Source of the DNA: Undibacterium paludis
GTDB taxonomy: Bacteria; Pseudomonadota; Gammaproteobacteria; Burkholderiales; Burkholderiaceae_D
Reading direction: 5' to 3'
Length of the DNA stretch: 64,000 nucleotides
Assembly: GCF_022568815.1 (NCBI RefSeq)
Contig: NZ_JAKZHX010000008.1
Location: 265,348-329,347, forward strand
The position numbers and the translations under genes were made by a program. Below the pieces are notes generated by a model. The model did no database searches and was not told where the DNA came from. It was given only the letters and a program-made list of their open reading frames with translations. This document shows positions 1 through 8,508 of the stretch, piece by piece (position 1 is the first letter of the stretch; every line of letters begins with the position of its first letter).

Positions 1-27
1 TCCTATTTTTGCCAACTACTCATCAAA

Positions 28-606
28 ATGCCAACACGCGACCACATCCTGGAAGCCGCTGATCAGTTGTTCTATGAGCACGGTTTCGACAACACCTCGT
101 TTGCCGATATTGCCGATGCGGTAGGTATATCTCGTGGAAATTTTTACTACCATTTCAAATCCAAAGACGACATCCTGACGGCTGTCATCGCGTTGCGCGC
201 TGAGAAAATCCAGACCATGCTCGAACAGTGGGACGTCGAGGGCGGCTCGCCGGAAGAGCGCATCCGTTGTTTCATCCGCATTCTGATCACCAACCGTGCC
301 AGCATCATGATGCATGGTTGCCCGGTTGGCACACTGACCAGCGAACTCGCCAAGCTGGACCACGCCTCACAATCACAAGCCAATTCTTTGTTCACTTTGT
401 TCCGGGCCTGGCTGACGCGTCAATTCGTCGCGCTGGGGCAGAAGAAAGATGCCGACATGCTGGCCATGCATCTGCTGGCGCGTAGCCAGGGTGTGGCAAC
501 AATGGCGAACGCCTTCCATGACGAGGCTTTCATCAAATCAGAAGTCGATCAAATGTATCGTTGGCTGGCCGCAGTCGTGGCGGGCAAACGCGGACCAAGA
601 TCGTAA
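28..606 (+). CDS. TetR/AcrR family transcriptional regulator
   Basis: A 192-residue protein with a TetR-type helix-turn-helix in the first ~50 residues (FADIADAVGISRGNFYYHFK matches the family's recognition helix) and a helical ligand-binding C-terminal half. It would be a cytoplasmic DNA-binding repressor released by a small ligand. The ATG at 28 gives the usual ~190-200 aa family length. It lies 24 bp upstream of a YciI-like gene and tag on the same strand, so it may control that short cluster. The ligand cannot be read from sequence. The family call is secure; the regulon is inference. Confidence 0.93.
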   Translation: MPTRDHILEAADQLFYEHGFDNTSFADIADAVGISRGNFYYHFKSKDDILTAVIALRAEKIQTMLEQWDVEGGSPEERIRCFIRILITNRASIMMHGCPVGTLTSELAKLDHASQSQANSLFTLFRAWLTRQFVALGQKKDADMLAMHLLARSQGVATMANAFHDEAFIKSEVDQMYRWLAAVVAGKRGPRS

Positions 607-630
607 ACAGGTTCTAAGAGGAAAACTGTT

Positions 631-918
631 ATGCATATCGTACTACTCAAGTTCGCTGAACACAAAGATCAGGCAGCCCTGCACATGGATGCGCACAATG
701 CCTGGCTGAAGCAGGGTTTCGATGACGGTGTTTTTATAGTGGCTGGCAGCTTGCAGCCGCGCCGTGGCGGTGCAATCGTCGCTCACGGCTGTGCGCTGGA
801 TGCGCTGCAGGCGCGTGTCGCTGACGACCCTTTCGTCGTTGCCAGGGTGGTCGAGGCGGAGATTCTTGAGATATCTCCATCCAGGGCTGATGACCGCCTC
901 TCCTTCTTGCTGGGGTGA
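631..918 (+). CDS. YciI-like protein
   Basis: A 95-residue single-domain protein with the YCII-related fold pattern: a first beta strand (MHIVLLKF), the H18-x3-H22 pair followed by W (HMDAHNAWL), a glycine-rich strand and a conserved DDPF turn. These small alpha/beta-barrel dimers are of mostly unknown activity; some are enzymes with a His-Asp pair. It sits between a TetR gene and tag, and is separated from tag by only 3 bp, so translation is probably coupled. Substrate unknown. Confidence 0.8.
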   Translation: MHIVLLKFAEHKDQAALHMDAHNAWLKQGFDDGVFIVAGSLQPRRGGAIVAHGCALDALQARVADDPFVVARVVEAEILEISPSRADDRLSFLLG

Positions 919-921
919 GGG

Positions 922-1530
922 ATGGATAAGACCATAGTCTGCCCTGACGGCCTTAAACGCTGTCGCTGGTGCGCCAGCGCGCCCGAGTTCCTGCGTTACC
1001 ATGATGACGAATGGGGCTTCCCGGTTGCTGACGACCGACGCTTATTTGAAAAGCTCTGCCTGGAAGGATTTCAGTCAGGCCTCAGCTGGCGGACCATCCT
1101 GGCAAAGAGGGAGAATTTCCGCGCTGCTTTTTGCGACTTCGACTTTCATCAGATAGCCAATTTTGGTGACAACGACGTGCAGCGACTCATGCAGGACGAA
1201 GGCATCATCCGCCATCGTGGCAAGATTGAAGCCGTGATTAACAACGCCAGACTCGCCAGGCTGATCGTGGAGCGGGAAGGATCGCTGGCTGCCTGGTTCT
1301 GGCGCTACGAACCAGCACCAGACGAGGTAGCTGTACCGCAAACCGTTTCTACCTCAGCAGCGTCGATCGCGCTATCGAGGGATATGAAAAAAATGGGCTG
1401 GAAATTTGTCGGGCCGACGACGGTATACGCCTTCATGCAGGCGATGGGCCTGATCAACGACCACGCCGAACACTGCGTGACCCGTGCCAGCGTCCAGCAA
1501 GCGCGGGAGAGGTTCAAGCTGGGTAAGTGA
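922..1530 (+). CDS. tag: DNA-3-methyladenine glycosylase I
   Basis: A 202-residue protein matching the Tag family of base-excision repair enzymes, which remove 3-methyladenine from alkylated DNA. Visible hallmarks are the N-terminal zinc-site segment RCRW (C14), the YHDDEWGFP block, LSWRTILAKRENFR in the catalytic core, and C-terminal H181-x3-C185 completing the zinc site. Length fits the family (~190-200 aa). The start ATG lies 3 bp after the YciI-like stop. An extra cysteine (C17) next to the first zinc ligand is a small oddity. Confidence 0.95.
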   Translation: MDKTIVCPDGLKRCRWCASAPEFLRYHDDEWGFPVADDRRLFEKLCLEGFQSGLSWRTILAKRENFRAAFCDFDFHQIANFGDNDVQRLMQDEGIIRHRGKIEAVINNARLARLIVEREGSLAAWFWRYEPAPDEVAVPQTVSTSAASIALSRDMKKMGWKFVGPTTVYAFMQAMGLINDHAEHCVTRASVQQARERFKLGK

Positions 1531-1828
1531 GATTAATGCACTGCAGGAATACCCCCCACCCGTCTGCCCTAGACATCCACCGCCACCTCAAACCGCCAGC
1601 AAGCCAGCCGCGCCAGCTCCGCACACAGGGCATGCGTCGTCCACGGCAAATCCTCACCCAATCAACGCAGGCTGCTCTTCAGGATGAAACGGGGCGGTTT
1701 TGCCGGGGTTGTAAGCTGTATCGTGTGACAGTGTTCTCTGCAGAGTTGAATCGACACTGAGTCACACGCTAATCCATGATTAAAAATTTTGTGTCGTCGC
1801 CAGCAAGAAAAACCAGCATCCGAAAAAC
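1531..1828. other. intergenic region, nothing recognised
   Basis: About 300 bp between tag and the AT-rich block. Short open frames here have C- and P-rich low-complexity translations with no ribosome binding site. No RNA gene or clear hairpin was seen. Composition drops from GC-rich to AT-rich near 1770, marking the edge of the accessory block. Confidence 0.5.
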
Positions 1829-1950
1829 TTATCCACCATGGTGGTAGGATTCATCGGTTCTGTCATTAATAATCATGATGTCGCACTCTACAGACATGAC
1901 GTCTTTCTTGAAAAATACAAGCTCATAATGAGCCTCTGGTCCTCGAAAAT
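1829..1950 (-). pseudogene. 3'-end relic duplicating the gene at 3286-3624
   Basis: Read on the minus strand, this segment encodes PEAHYELV-FFKKDVMSV followed by IMII, ND RT and SYHHGG plus a stop. This is an in-frame match to the last ~40 codons of the small secreted protein at 3286-3624, minus about 8 codons (the HKDQSWV segment). No start codon or signal peptide precedes it, and the upstream end merges with the 3' end of the 203-aa gene at 1972. It is therefore a displaced gene tail, not a complete gene. Confidence 0.75.
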
Positions 1951-1971
1951 TGAGAGTTGAACTCAAGTTTT

Positions 1972-2583
1972 CTACATATGTTCGATTTTTTTAGAGTCAC
2001 ATAAAATGTAAATTCGAGAATTCTCATCTGATGTTTTTTCAGGAAAAAAAGTAAAATGAGCTCCTGATACAAGCAAGCAGTCAATGACATCTTTGAACTT
2101 TCCTCCTTCAGATAATATCTCAACACACCCTGATCCGGAATATGAGCTATCTGGAAGAAAATAAATTTGCTTGGATGAAAGTGATTTAGCAAACACGCCA
2201 ATCGTTTTAATAAATCGCTCCTGAAAGCTTACATTATCTTTAAACTCTCGCCATCTTGTATCATGTTCAAAAATAATTGAATCTTGAAACAGTTCTGCAC
2301 TAAAGCCATAAGGGCCTCTTAAAGAAAAGGCTATAGAATTCGTTTCTACTGAATTGACAATACAGTTTCCCCCTTGACGCCCAAGTACGCTCCAGTTCTG
2401 AGTATATTCATCTTTAAATCGATGAGTATCTAACGCTTTTAAGCCTGCATTAACTGGAATTTCAAACGACGAATCCCATAAATCAATCACGTCCAAATGA
2501 GTTGCCTGAAGTCGCACAAGTATCTCGCTTACTTCCAAACAAGCAAGCTCAACATCCATCAATACCTCAATATTTACGCCCAT
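1972..2583 (-). CDS. hypothetical protein, AT-rich accessory gene
   Basis: A 203-residue, apparently cytoplasmic protein with no signal peptide, membrane segment or recognised motif. It is acidic with mixed alpha/beta character. AT-rich codon use matches the neighbouring genes to 4818 but not the flanking host genes, suggesting joint acquisition. Its 3' end abuts a displaced gene tail. Orphan proteins of this kind, next to duplicated tails and Sel1 proteins, are often immunity-like genes, but nothing in this sequence proves that role. Confidence 0.65.
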   Translation of the reverse strand: MGVNIEVLMDVELACLEVSEILVRLQATHLDVIDLWDSSFEIPVNAGLKALDTHRFKDEYTQNWSVLGRQGGNCIVNSVETNSIAFSLRGPYGFSAELFQDSIIFEHDTRWREFKDNVSFQERFIKTIGVFAKSLSSKQIYFLPDSSYSGSGCVEILSEGGKFKDVIDCLLVSGAHFTFFPEKTSDENSRIYILCDSKKIEHM

Positions 2584-2612
2584 ATTTAACTTTAGCTATA
2601 CTTAACCGAAAA

Positions 2613-3107
2613 TTATTCGCCCAGTACTAGTAGTGAAATCGTATTCAAGTCATACGCAGTGACATCACCATTATCGTCAACTGCTTGACGAAGAAACTCT
2701 ATTCCTAGTGTTTTGTCTTGGGGGACACCATTTGAACCATAGAAAAGATCTAATCCATACAATGCTTTCGCTTTCGAATTTCCACTTTTTTCTGCCCGCT
2801 TAAATAAATTGGAGGCATTCACCAGGTCTTTCACAAAAAAGTCCTCAGCATCGTATTTGACGCCGAGACGGTGTAGAGCTTCAGGATGCCCTAAATTGGC
2901 AGTTTCAGTCAGCAGATTGACTGAGCGCTGCTCAAAATCCTCATCAGTTTCTTTGCGAAGAAAACTAAATGTCGAGTATAAATATAAAGCTTCAGGACAT
3001 TTAGCTTTTATTAGTGGTACCAGTATCTTATAAGCCGCTCGGCAAGAGCCCGCCTCGACTTTTGTTCGCGATTTTTGCAATAAATCATTTTGCTCTGAAT
3101 TATTCAT
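2613..3107 (-). CDS. Sel1-like repeat (TPR) protein
   Basis: A 164-residue protein of helical repeats. The pattern LGHPEALHRLGVKYDAEDF, then A..LFKRAEKSGNSKAKALYGLDLFYG and DKTLGIEFLRQAVDDNGDVTA, is typical of Sel1-like repeats used for protein-protein contacts. The ATG at 3107 is chosen because the open frame upstream (to 3332) runs through GC-rich sequence of a different character and overlaps the next gene. No signal peptide. Function unknown; such small Sel1 proteins often occur as orphans in toxin/immunity or secretion-associated clusters. Confidence 0.7.
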   Translation of the reverse strand: MNNSEQNDLLQKSRTKVEAGSCRAAYKILVPLIKAKCPEALYLYSTFSFLRKETDEDFEQRSVNLLTETANLGHPEALHRLGVKYDAEDFFVKDLVNASNLFKRAEKSGNSKAKALYGLDLFYGSNGVPQDKTLGIEFLRQAVDDNGDVTAYDLNTISLLVLGE

Positions 3108-3285
3108 GAATTGTGATTGGCTGTTGATTTGCAGGCTGATCATGGCGTATTCGCCGGCAGACAGATTAAGAACACCTGTCAAGGTTTTGGCGGGAGCAGG
3201 GTCTGGCCGGCGCAAGTGACGGCAAGTTGCCCACCCCCATTCTACATTTCCCCTCATCCTCAAAGAAGTCAAATCCCGAAGGACT

Positions 3286-3624
3286 CTACCCGCCATGGTG
3301 GAGGTAGGACTCACTGGTTCTATCGTTAACAATAATCATGATATCGCCATCGACAGACATTACTTTTTTCTTAAAGAATACAACCCAGGATTGATCCTTA
3401 TGTACAAGCTCATAATGAGCCTCAGGTTCTTGAAAATCAGCTAGTCTGAGGCCATTTATTTTTGCAATCTGCCGAGCTATCAATAAAACTTTTTTCTCGG
3501 TGAGTTTCGTTTTTGACTTGATTTGAGATGAAACTGTAGACTGTATCTTTGCATTTCCAGCATCTGCTATTGACAAACAAAACATCGATGCACCAAGTAC
3601 CAGAAAATATTTTTTGAAATACAT
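3286..3624 (-). CDS. small secreted hypothetical protein (PepSY-like pattern)
   Basis: A 112-residue protein starting at MYFKKYFLVLG with a hydrophobic signal peptide ending near ADAGNA. The mature part has helix KKVLLIARQIAKING, then strands HYELV, SWVVFFKK and DIMIIVNDRTSESY. This alternation resembles PepSY-type periplasmic inhibitory domains, but the match is only a pattern. A longer frame starts at 3684 but overlaps the next gene and would bury the signal peptide. Its last ~40 codons are duplicated at 1829-1950. Confidence 0.6.
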   Translation of the reverse strand: MYFKKYFLVLGASMFCLSIADAGNAKIQSTVSSQIKSKTKLTEKKVLLIARQIAKINGLRLADFQEPEAHYELVHKDQSWVVFFKKKVMSVDGDIMIIVNDRTSESYLHHGG

Positions 3625-3680
3625 GGTTTTTACCAAGTGAGAAAAACAATTGCCCTTTGAAAGCCTATCAATTCTTGTGC

Positions 3681-3998
3681 TCACATTCCTGGCTCTATCT
3701 CAACTCTGCCATTTTCTTTCTGTACAAATACAATCGTAACTGCCCCTATCGGAAGGTCCAAGTCTCCTTCTTCGCATCCAAAAGCCCACCCTTTTTTATT
3801 TTCTTCAACTAACCTGCAGGAAAAAAGTTCTGCTTTTTTATGCGAATACCTGGCAACTGCTTCAATCGAAATTTTCTCTGCCTCTTTTAAGGTCGTAACC
3901 TTTTTATTGTTGTTATTGCCGCCTTTTGCTAAAACGGGGCCAGGCAACGCAAAAATTCCGACTGATAAAAACATAAAAAGATATTTTGCAAAACGCAT
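3681..3998 (-). CDS. small secreted hypothetical protein
   Basis: A 105-residue protein beginning MRFAKYLFMFLS with a clear signal peptide cleaved after VLA, then an Asn-rich linker (GGNNNNKK) and a small alpha/beta domain with two cysteines (FSCRL and FGCEE) that may form a periplasmic disulfide. The start at 3998 has a GAGA ribosome binding site 8-9 nt upstream; a second in-frame ATG lies 24 nt earlier. The layout (signal peptide, helix, strands) parallels the neighbour at 3286-3624, so the two may be distant relatives. Function unknown. Confidence 0.65.
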   Translation of the reverse strand: MRFAKYLFMFLSVGIFALPGPVLAKGGNNNNKKVTTLKEAEKISIEAVARYSHKKAELFSCRLVEENKKGWAFGCEEGDLDLPIGAVTIVFVQKENGRVEIEPGM

Positions 3999-4056
3999 AG
4001 TTGATTTCTCAAAAAAACGCATAGGTGTGGTTAGTGTAAGGTAATTTCACACATGT

Positions 4057-4818
4057 CTATTCTTGCAGTGTATTTGCAAAAGGATTGAATTCGCTCTCAG
4101 AATGGCGCTTCCGAATTTTGTTGAATATCCGAGCAATTGCGATGCTCAGCAATAAGCAAAGCATTGAAATGATTAAGGCAAATCCACTGGTAGTTCGGAA
4201 CAATTCAGAAATGCTGATGGTGTCGTTTATTTTGTATGCCTGGAGCGCTGCATTTTTACTGCTGAAACCGACAATATCGTACATGGCATGCAATGTGACC
4301 GCTGCCACGATGGATTGATAACGTAAGGTTAGATACCCCAAAAAAAGTCCAAATAAAAAAAATGTTGGCAAAGTCGAGAAATGGGCAGCAAAAAATGCCA
4401 GGGAAGTTAAAACAAGTGCCTTTTGTTTCGACATTGTTTTTTGAAATAAATCCAGCAAGAATTTTCTGAAGAAAATTTCTTCAGCAACTGCTGCACCCAC
4501 TGCAATTGCAACGATGTTTATCGCCAGTCGAAGATCAATATGCTTTGATACTTCGAATGAAATTTCTGCGACATATCCCGAAAAATACAAAAACAAAGAG
4601 AAGCTGACAAGATAAATGAATGGATACAAGCTTTGCCAAAGTTGGTTTAACCTGAATTGAAATCGCTTTTCTGCCCTCACAAATGCAATCGCAGATACCA
4701 GCAGCAACAAGCAAGCTGCCCACAGAGGTATTTTCTCTATCGGGAACTCAACAAAGATAACATTCAATGCAAAAACAAAAAACGTTGCAAAGAACAGCAA
4801 GTGATCATTCTTTTCCAT
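4057..4818 (-). CDS. CPBP family intramembrane metalloprotease
   Basis: A 253-residue multipass membrane protein (six to eight hydrophobic segments) with all CPBP/Rce1-like motifs: EEIFFR at 113-118 (EExxxR), AAHF with H146, and the HAMYD motif with H177. These glutamate/histidine sites form the metal-dependent intramembrane protease centre. CPBP proteins process prenylated or bacteriocin-like substrates or confer self-immunity. It is the first gene of an AT-rich minus-strand block with two small secreted proteins downstream, which would be plausible partners, but that link is inference. Confidence 0.88.
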   Translation of the reverse strand: MEKNDHLLFFATFFVFALNVIFVEFPIEKIPLWAACLLLLVSAIAFVRAEKRFQFRLNQLWQSLYPFIYLVSFSLFLYFSGYVAEISFEVSKHIDLRLAINIVAIAVGAAVAEEIFFRKFLLDLFQKTMSKQKALVLTSLAFFAAHFSTLPTFFLFGLFLGYLTLRYQSIVAAVTLHAMYDIVGFSSKNAALQAYKINDTISISELFRTTSGFALIISMLCLLLSIAIARIFNKIRKRHSESEFNPFANTLQE

Positions 4819-5489
4819 TTATCTGACTTCTATGGCGAATTTAAGTGCGAACTACATTTTTCAATACTTGGCTAATGGAAACGGTCAGGTTTAAATTGCA
4901 GGATGAGGTTGAACTTTGTAAAGCATTGCGAATCTCCTAAAACCTGACCTGACTTGAAAAGCTGGCATTGATTTGATTACTTTGATCCTTCGACAATCAC
5001 ACAATGGTCGAGCGGGTTTTCTAACGATGCGGTTACATCGGTACCAAAATCCATTACGCGAAACGGTACTTCTTTTGAAAATTCTGAATATTTTTTTTAT
5101 TGCTTTCTACGATTTTCAACGCGATCAACACTGATGTTGCGGGCACCCAAAAGGGTAACCCAATGCCATGGCATTCGTACTTTGTGGTTTGATTCGGCCA
5201 GTAAGCAAAGTGCCTTTTGCAGCTAACACCACTCTTTGCGCCAATTTTTCTGATGTAAGGTTTTACGTAGCAAGAAAATCATAAACGAAAGGCAATTTAG
5301 ACTGCAAAATAAAGTTAAATATGTATTATTTGCAATTATCAACTTTCCCTAAAAAGTCATTGCTAAAATCGTGCGCACTTGGGTATTGCTGAATGGCAAC
5401 GTACTTTTTAGATTTATTTGCAAATGCTTTGTCATGTACGGTGACTTGGGACTGTAAGCACGTGGTGTACGTCGATGTACATACCCAAC
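4819..5489. other. AT-rich intergenic region
   Basis: About 670 bp without a convincing gene. It contains the 10-bp inverted repeat at 4883-4949 and poly-A/T tracts around 5080-5110 and 5270-5330. It separates the AT-rich accessory block from host genes starting with the AraC regulator, and probably holds a decayed insertion. Nothing else was recognised. Confidence 0.5.
4883..4949. repeat. inverted repeat, 10-bp arms
   Basis: GGTCAGGTTT at 4883-4892 is the exact reverse complement of AAACCTGACC at 4940-4949, with a 47-bp spacer. It lies just upstream of the CPBP gene and could be ends of a small mobile remnant or a regulatory site. Confidence 0.5.
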
Positions 5490-6311
5490 TCACCCCAAAC
5501 TCCTCTCATACTCCCCCGGCGACATGCCGACCAGCTGGCGAAAGTCGCGTACGAAGTGGGCCTGGTCGAAGTAGCCTAGTTCCAGGGCCAGGTTGGTCCA
5601 GCTCAGGGTTTTGCCGGCTTGTACTTGCGCGACGGCTTCGTGCAGGCGGTAGCGTTGTATGACCCATTTGGGGCCTATGCCTACGTATTTCTGGAACAGT
5701 CTTTGCAGGGCGCGTTTGTCCATGCCTGTGATGTCCATCAGCTGTTCGACGGCGATGATGCTGCGGTCCTGCTCGATGTTTGCCAGCAGTGCGCTGACGC
5801 GGGCGACCTGTTCGTCTGGCGGGGGCAGGTGCTGCAGCAAAAATGCTTCGGCCAGCGTGCACATGTCGGTATGGCTGTGGGCGGCCAGTATCTGCTGGCA
5901 GAAATCTGCACCGGCCTGGCCAAAGCAGTCGGTGATGGCGATGGAGCCGTTGCCCAGCGTGGCGATGGCCTGGCGGTAAAACGGGTAGAAGCCGCCTGCC
6001 TTGAACTTGATGCCGAAGACTCTTTCCTGCCCTTGTAGCTGGCGCATGAAGCGGCCGCTGTGTACGCCCCAGATGCGGGCTTCACCGTTTTCCACCACCA
6101 GGTGGATGTTGGGGTGGGGCAGGGTGGCTTGCTGTTGGGCAGGCAGGCCGCGCAGGTCCCAGGCCACGTACCAGTAATGCTCGACCAGGCCAGCGAGCGC
6201 AGGTGAGGGGGCTTGCCGGTGATGCTGGAAATCACCCTGGGCAAAGCTGGGCCGCAAGACGCCACGCGGTTTGCCTGTCGGCTCTGCTTGCTGGGCCGGG
6301 TCAGTGTTCAT
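5490..6311 (-). CDS. AraC family transcriptional regulator
   Basis: A 273-residue regulator. The C-terminal ~95 residues form the AraC double helix-turn-helix, with LMDITGMDKRALQRLFQKYVG as first HTH and LALELGYFDQAHFVRDFRQLVGMSPGEY as the second, which is the family signature. The N-terminal half (YWYVAWDLRG, HPNIHLVVENG, GIKFKAGGFYPF) matches the DUF6597-type sensing domain. The ATG at 6311 is preceded by AAGGTG at good spacing; the longer frame to 6488 lacks one. It is divergent from the DUF3224 gene at 6458 and probably controls it. Confidence 0.88.
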   Translation of the reverse strand: MNTDPAQQAEPTGKPRGVLRPSFAQGDFQHHRQAPSPALAGLVEHYWYVAWDLRGLPAQQQATLPHPNIHLVVENGEARIWGVHSGRFMRQLQGQERVFGIKFKAGGFYPFYRQAIATLGNGSIAITDCFGQAGADFCQQILAAHSHTDMCTLAEAFLLQHLPPPDEQVARVSALLANIEQDRSIIAVEQLMDITGMDKRALQRLFQKYVGIGPKWVIQRYRLHEAVAQVQAGKTLSWTNLALELGYFDQAHFVRDFRQLVGMSPGEYERSLG

Positions 6312-6457
6312 GCCTGCACCTTGCTGATACCTATATCTATGTCTGTCATATGGTTTGTCGGCCTGTCGCGTTTTTCCTATCATCGCCCTGTCTGTTGCTG
6401 GTCTAATCTGTCCTGTGCTGTTCACAGAGGGGACAGCCTCTTGTCCATGAGGATGCC

Positions 6458-6982
6458 ATGAAAAAAAATTTATCCGGGTCGGGTGCAATCAGCATCATCT
6501 TGTGCGCCTGCCTGTACACTGCCATGTCGCCTGTTGCGGCAGGCCCGTCTTCACCAGCCATTATTGTAAAGGAGCAATCCATGCAACACAGTCAGCATGC
6601 CAGCGGCAGTTTCCAGGTCAAGCTTGCTCCCCAGCCAGCCACTGCGGGCATAGAAGCCGCCAAACTGGGCCGCATGAGCATAGATAAACAATTCAGTGGC
6701 GACCTGGATGCGCACAGCCTGGGTGAGATGCTGTCTGTCGGTACTGACGTTAAGGGGTCTGCCGGTTATGTCGCCATTGAACGGGTGACCGGCAGCCTGC
6801 AAGGCAGGAAGGGCAGTTTTGTGCTCATGCACACCGGTACCATGAACCGGGGTGCGCCTGAGCTGCTTATCCAGGTCATCCCTGATTCCGGCACCGGTGA
6901 GCTGACCGGTATCAGTGGCAACATGGGAATACAGATTACCAATGGCCAGCATTTTTATACTTTTGACTATAGCCTGCCTTGA
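6458..6982 (+). CDS. DUF3224 family protein, exported form
   Basis: A 174-residue protein. The last ~130 residues match DUF3224 (GRMSIDKQFSGDL, GEMLSVGTDVKGSAGYVAIE, GSFVLMHTGTM, DSGTGELTGISG), a small barrel often encoded beside AraC regulators. Unusually, ~41 residues precede the usual domain start and contain a hydrophobic signal-like segment ending near VAAG. An internal ATG at M42 would give the typical cytoplasmic length. The ATG at 6458 follows a GAGGATG-like Shine-Dalgarno. Divergent from the AraC gene. Biochemical role unknown. Confidence 0.83.
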   Translation: MKKNLSGSGAISIILCACLYTAMSPVAAGPSSPAIIVKEQSMQHSQHASGSFQVKLAPQPATAGIEAAKLGRMSIDKQFSGDLDAHSLGEMLSVGTDVKGSAGYVAIERVTGSLQGRKGSFVLMHTGTMNRGAPELLIQVIPDSGTGELTGISGNMGIQITNGQHFYTFDYSLP

Positions 6983-7151
6983 CATGCAGAAATGAAAACC
7001 AGGGTGATTGTTGTATTTGTCATTTACTCATGATTTTGTCTTGATCTTTTAATAATCCATCATTAAGCTGATGTGCATTTTACAAGAGAATATAACCAGA
7101 CTTGTCTGGCTATGGGCACATTTTCAGCACATCATCATGAGGATTTGAAGC

Positions 7152-7628
7152 ATGGATACTGTCAGCGCGAGCAACACGGTCATTATCACGATACCAGTCG
7201 GCACCGTTACCAGCTATGTCGGGTCCAACCCGCCAGAAGGCTGGCTCTTGTGCAACGGGCAGACGATAGATCAGGCGACTTATCCCAACCTGTTCCCGCT
7301 GCTGAGCGGTGGCAAGGTGCCTGACCTGCGCAGCCGCTTCATCGTTGGGGCGGGGCAGGGCGACAACCTGAGCAGCTATCCGATCAACCAGACCGGCGGG
7401 CTTGAGTCGGTGACGCTGACGGTGGACCAGATTCCATCGCATTCACACCAGATCAATAACGGCAATTTTGGCCTGCATTACCAGTCCTTCCAGGGGGAAA
7501 GTGACGACGACATCCCGTTTGAGAGCAATCCCAACACCAACCTGGGCGGCACCAATAATACCGGTGGCGGCAAGTCGCATGAAAACCGTCCGCCATTTTA
7601 TGCCCTGACTTATATCGTCAAATACTGA
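7152..7628 (+). CDS. phage tail collar / microcystin-dependent-like protein
   Basis: A 158-residue protein with the tail-collar signature IPVGTVTSYVGSNPPEGWLLCNGQTI, then YPNLFPLL, VPDLRSRFIVGAG and C-terminal H-x-H (PSHSHQI) and ENRPPFYALTYIVKY. The family includes phage short tail fibres and bacterial MdpB-like surface proteins; the histidines bind metal in the trimeric fibre. It is solitary with no other phage genes nearby, so it is more likely a host MdpB-type protein than prophage. A well-placed GAGGATTTGAAGC leader precedes the ATG. Confidence 0.87.
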   Translation: MDTVSASNTVIITIPVGTVTSYVGSNPPEGWLLCNGQTIDQATYPNLFPLLSGGKVPDLRSRFIVGAGQGDNLSSYPINQTGGLESVTLTVDQIPSHSHQINNGNFGLHYQSFQGESDDDIPFESNPNTNLGGTNNTGGGKSHENRPPFYALTYIVKY

Positions 7629-7699
7629 AGCGGCCAAGGCGGTCAGGCCGGTGTGCAGCGGCCATTGCCTGTACGGCGCTGAGCCGCTATGCTGCACGC

Positions 7700-8464
7700 A
7701 TGACTGCCCTCACTCCCGCTATTGCCTACCAGGTGCGGCAACCGCCGCCCCATCTTGCCGAATTTATTGAAAGCTACTGGTCCGTCACCTGCATCAGCGA
7801 CATCCCCAAGAACGTGGTCGTCATGCCGGATGGCCGGGTGGACTTGCATTTTTTTTCGTCACCGCATGAGCCCTACCATGCTGCCCTGGCCGGGCTGGAG
7901 TGTGAGCTCTCGCCCGTCACGGTGATGCCGGGTTCACGCCTGACATCGGTCAGCTTTAAACTGCTGGCCATGGAATATGTGCTCGGCTCCAGCGTTGCCC
8001 ATTTACTGGATGACCGCATGCTGGTCGATCCGGCAGAGTGGGGCATCTGCATGGCGGACGCGGCTGATTTTGATGTGTTCTGCGGCAAGCTCAACGACAA
8101 GATCAGCAGCCTGGTCAAACCCGGCGTGGATGAGCGCAAACGCAGGATGTTTGACCTCATCTACAGCAGCAAGGGCAGTGCGACGGTAGCGGATATTGCT
8201 GACGCAGCGCAGTGGAGCAGCCGGCAGATTAACCGCTATTTCAACCAGTGGTTTGGCATGTCGCTCAAGGCCTACTGCAGCATATTGCGCTTTCGCGCCA
8301 GCCTGGTGCAGATCAAGGAAGGCAAGTTCTATCCGGAAGATTTCTATTTCGACCAGGCCCACTTCATCAAGGACATCAAGAAATATTCCGGCATGACGCC
8401 CAAAGAATTGCATAAGAACCGGGATGACCGATTTATACAATTACTGGCGCTCAAAAAACCCTAA
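7700..8464 (+). CDS. AraC family transcriptional regulator
   Basis: A 254-residue AraC-type regulator with C-terminal HTH elements (ATVADIADAAQWSSRQINRYF and YFDQAHFIKDIKKYSGMTPKEL) and an N-terminal DUF6597-like sensing region (EFIESYWSV, MPDGRVDLHF). The FAD monooxygenase gene starts 44 bp downstream on the same strand, with an MFS gene beyond it. The three may form one regulated detoxification unit. The inducer is unknown. Confidence 0.88.
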   Translation: MTALTPAIAYQVRQPPPHLAEFIESYWSVTCISDIPKNVVVMPDGRVDLHFFSSPHEPYHAALAGLECELSPVTVMPGSRLTSVSFKLLAMEYVLGSSVAHLLDDRMLVDPAEWGICMADAADFDVFCGKLNDKISSLVKPGVDERKRRMFDLIYSSKGSATVADIADAAQWSSRQINRYFNQWFGMSLKAYCSILRFRASLVQIKEGKFYPEDFYFDQAHFIKDIKKYSGMTPKELHKNRDDRFIQLLALKKP

Positions 8465-8508
8465 TCTTGCTCCATTGCAGTCCACGCATGGACACTAACG
8501 GAGCAAGA

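Noticed and set aside
3117..3332. Extending the Sel1-repeat protein to the start at 3332
   Set aside because: The extra 75 residues come from a GC-rich patch unlike the gene, overlap the next gene's end and lack a Sel1 pattern.
7152..7628. Prophage remnant suggested by the tail-collar gene
   Set aside because: No other phage gene, integrase or attachment site nearby; fits the stand-alone bacterial MdpB-like group.
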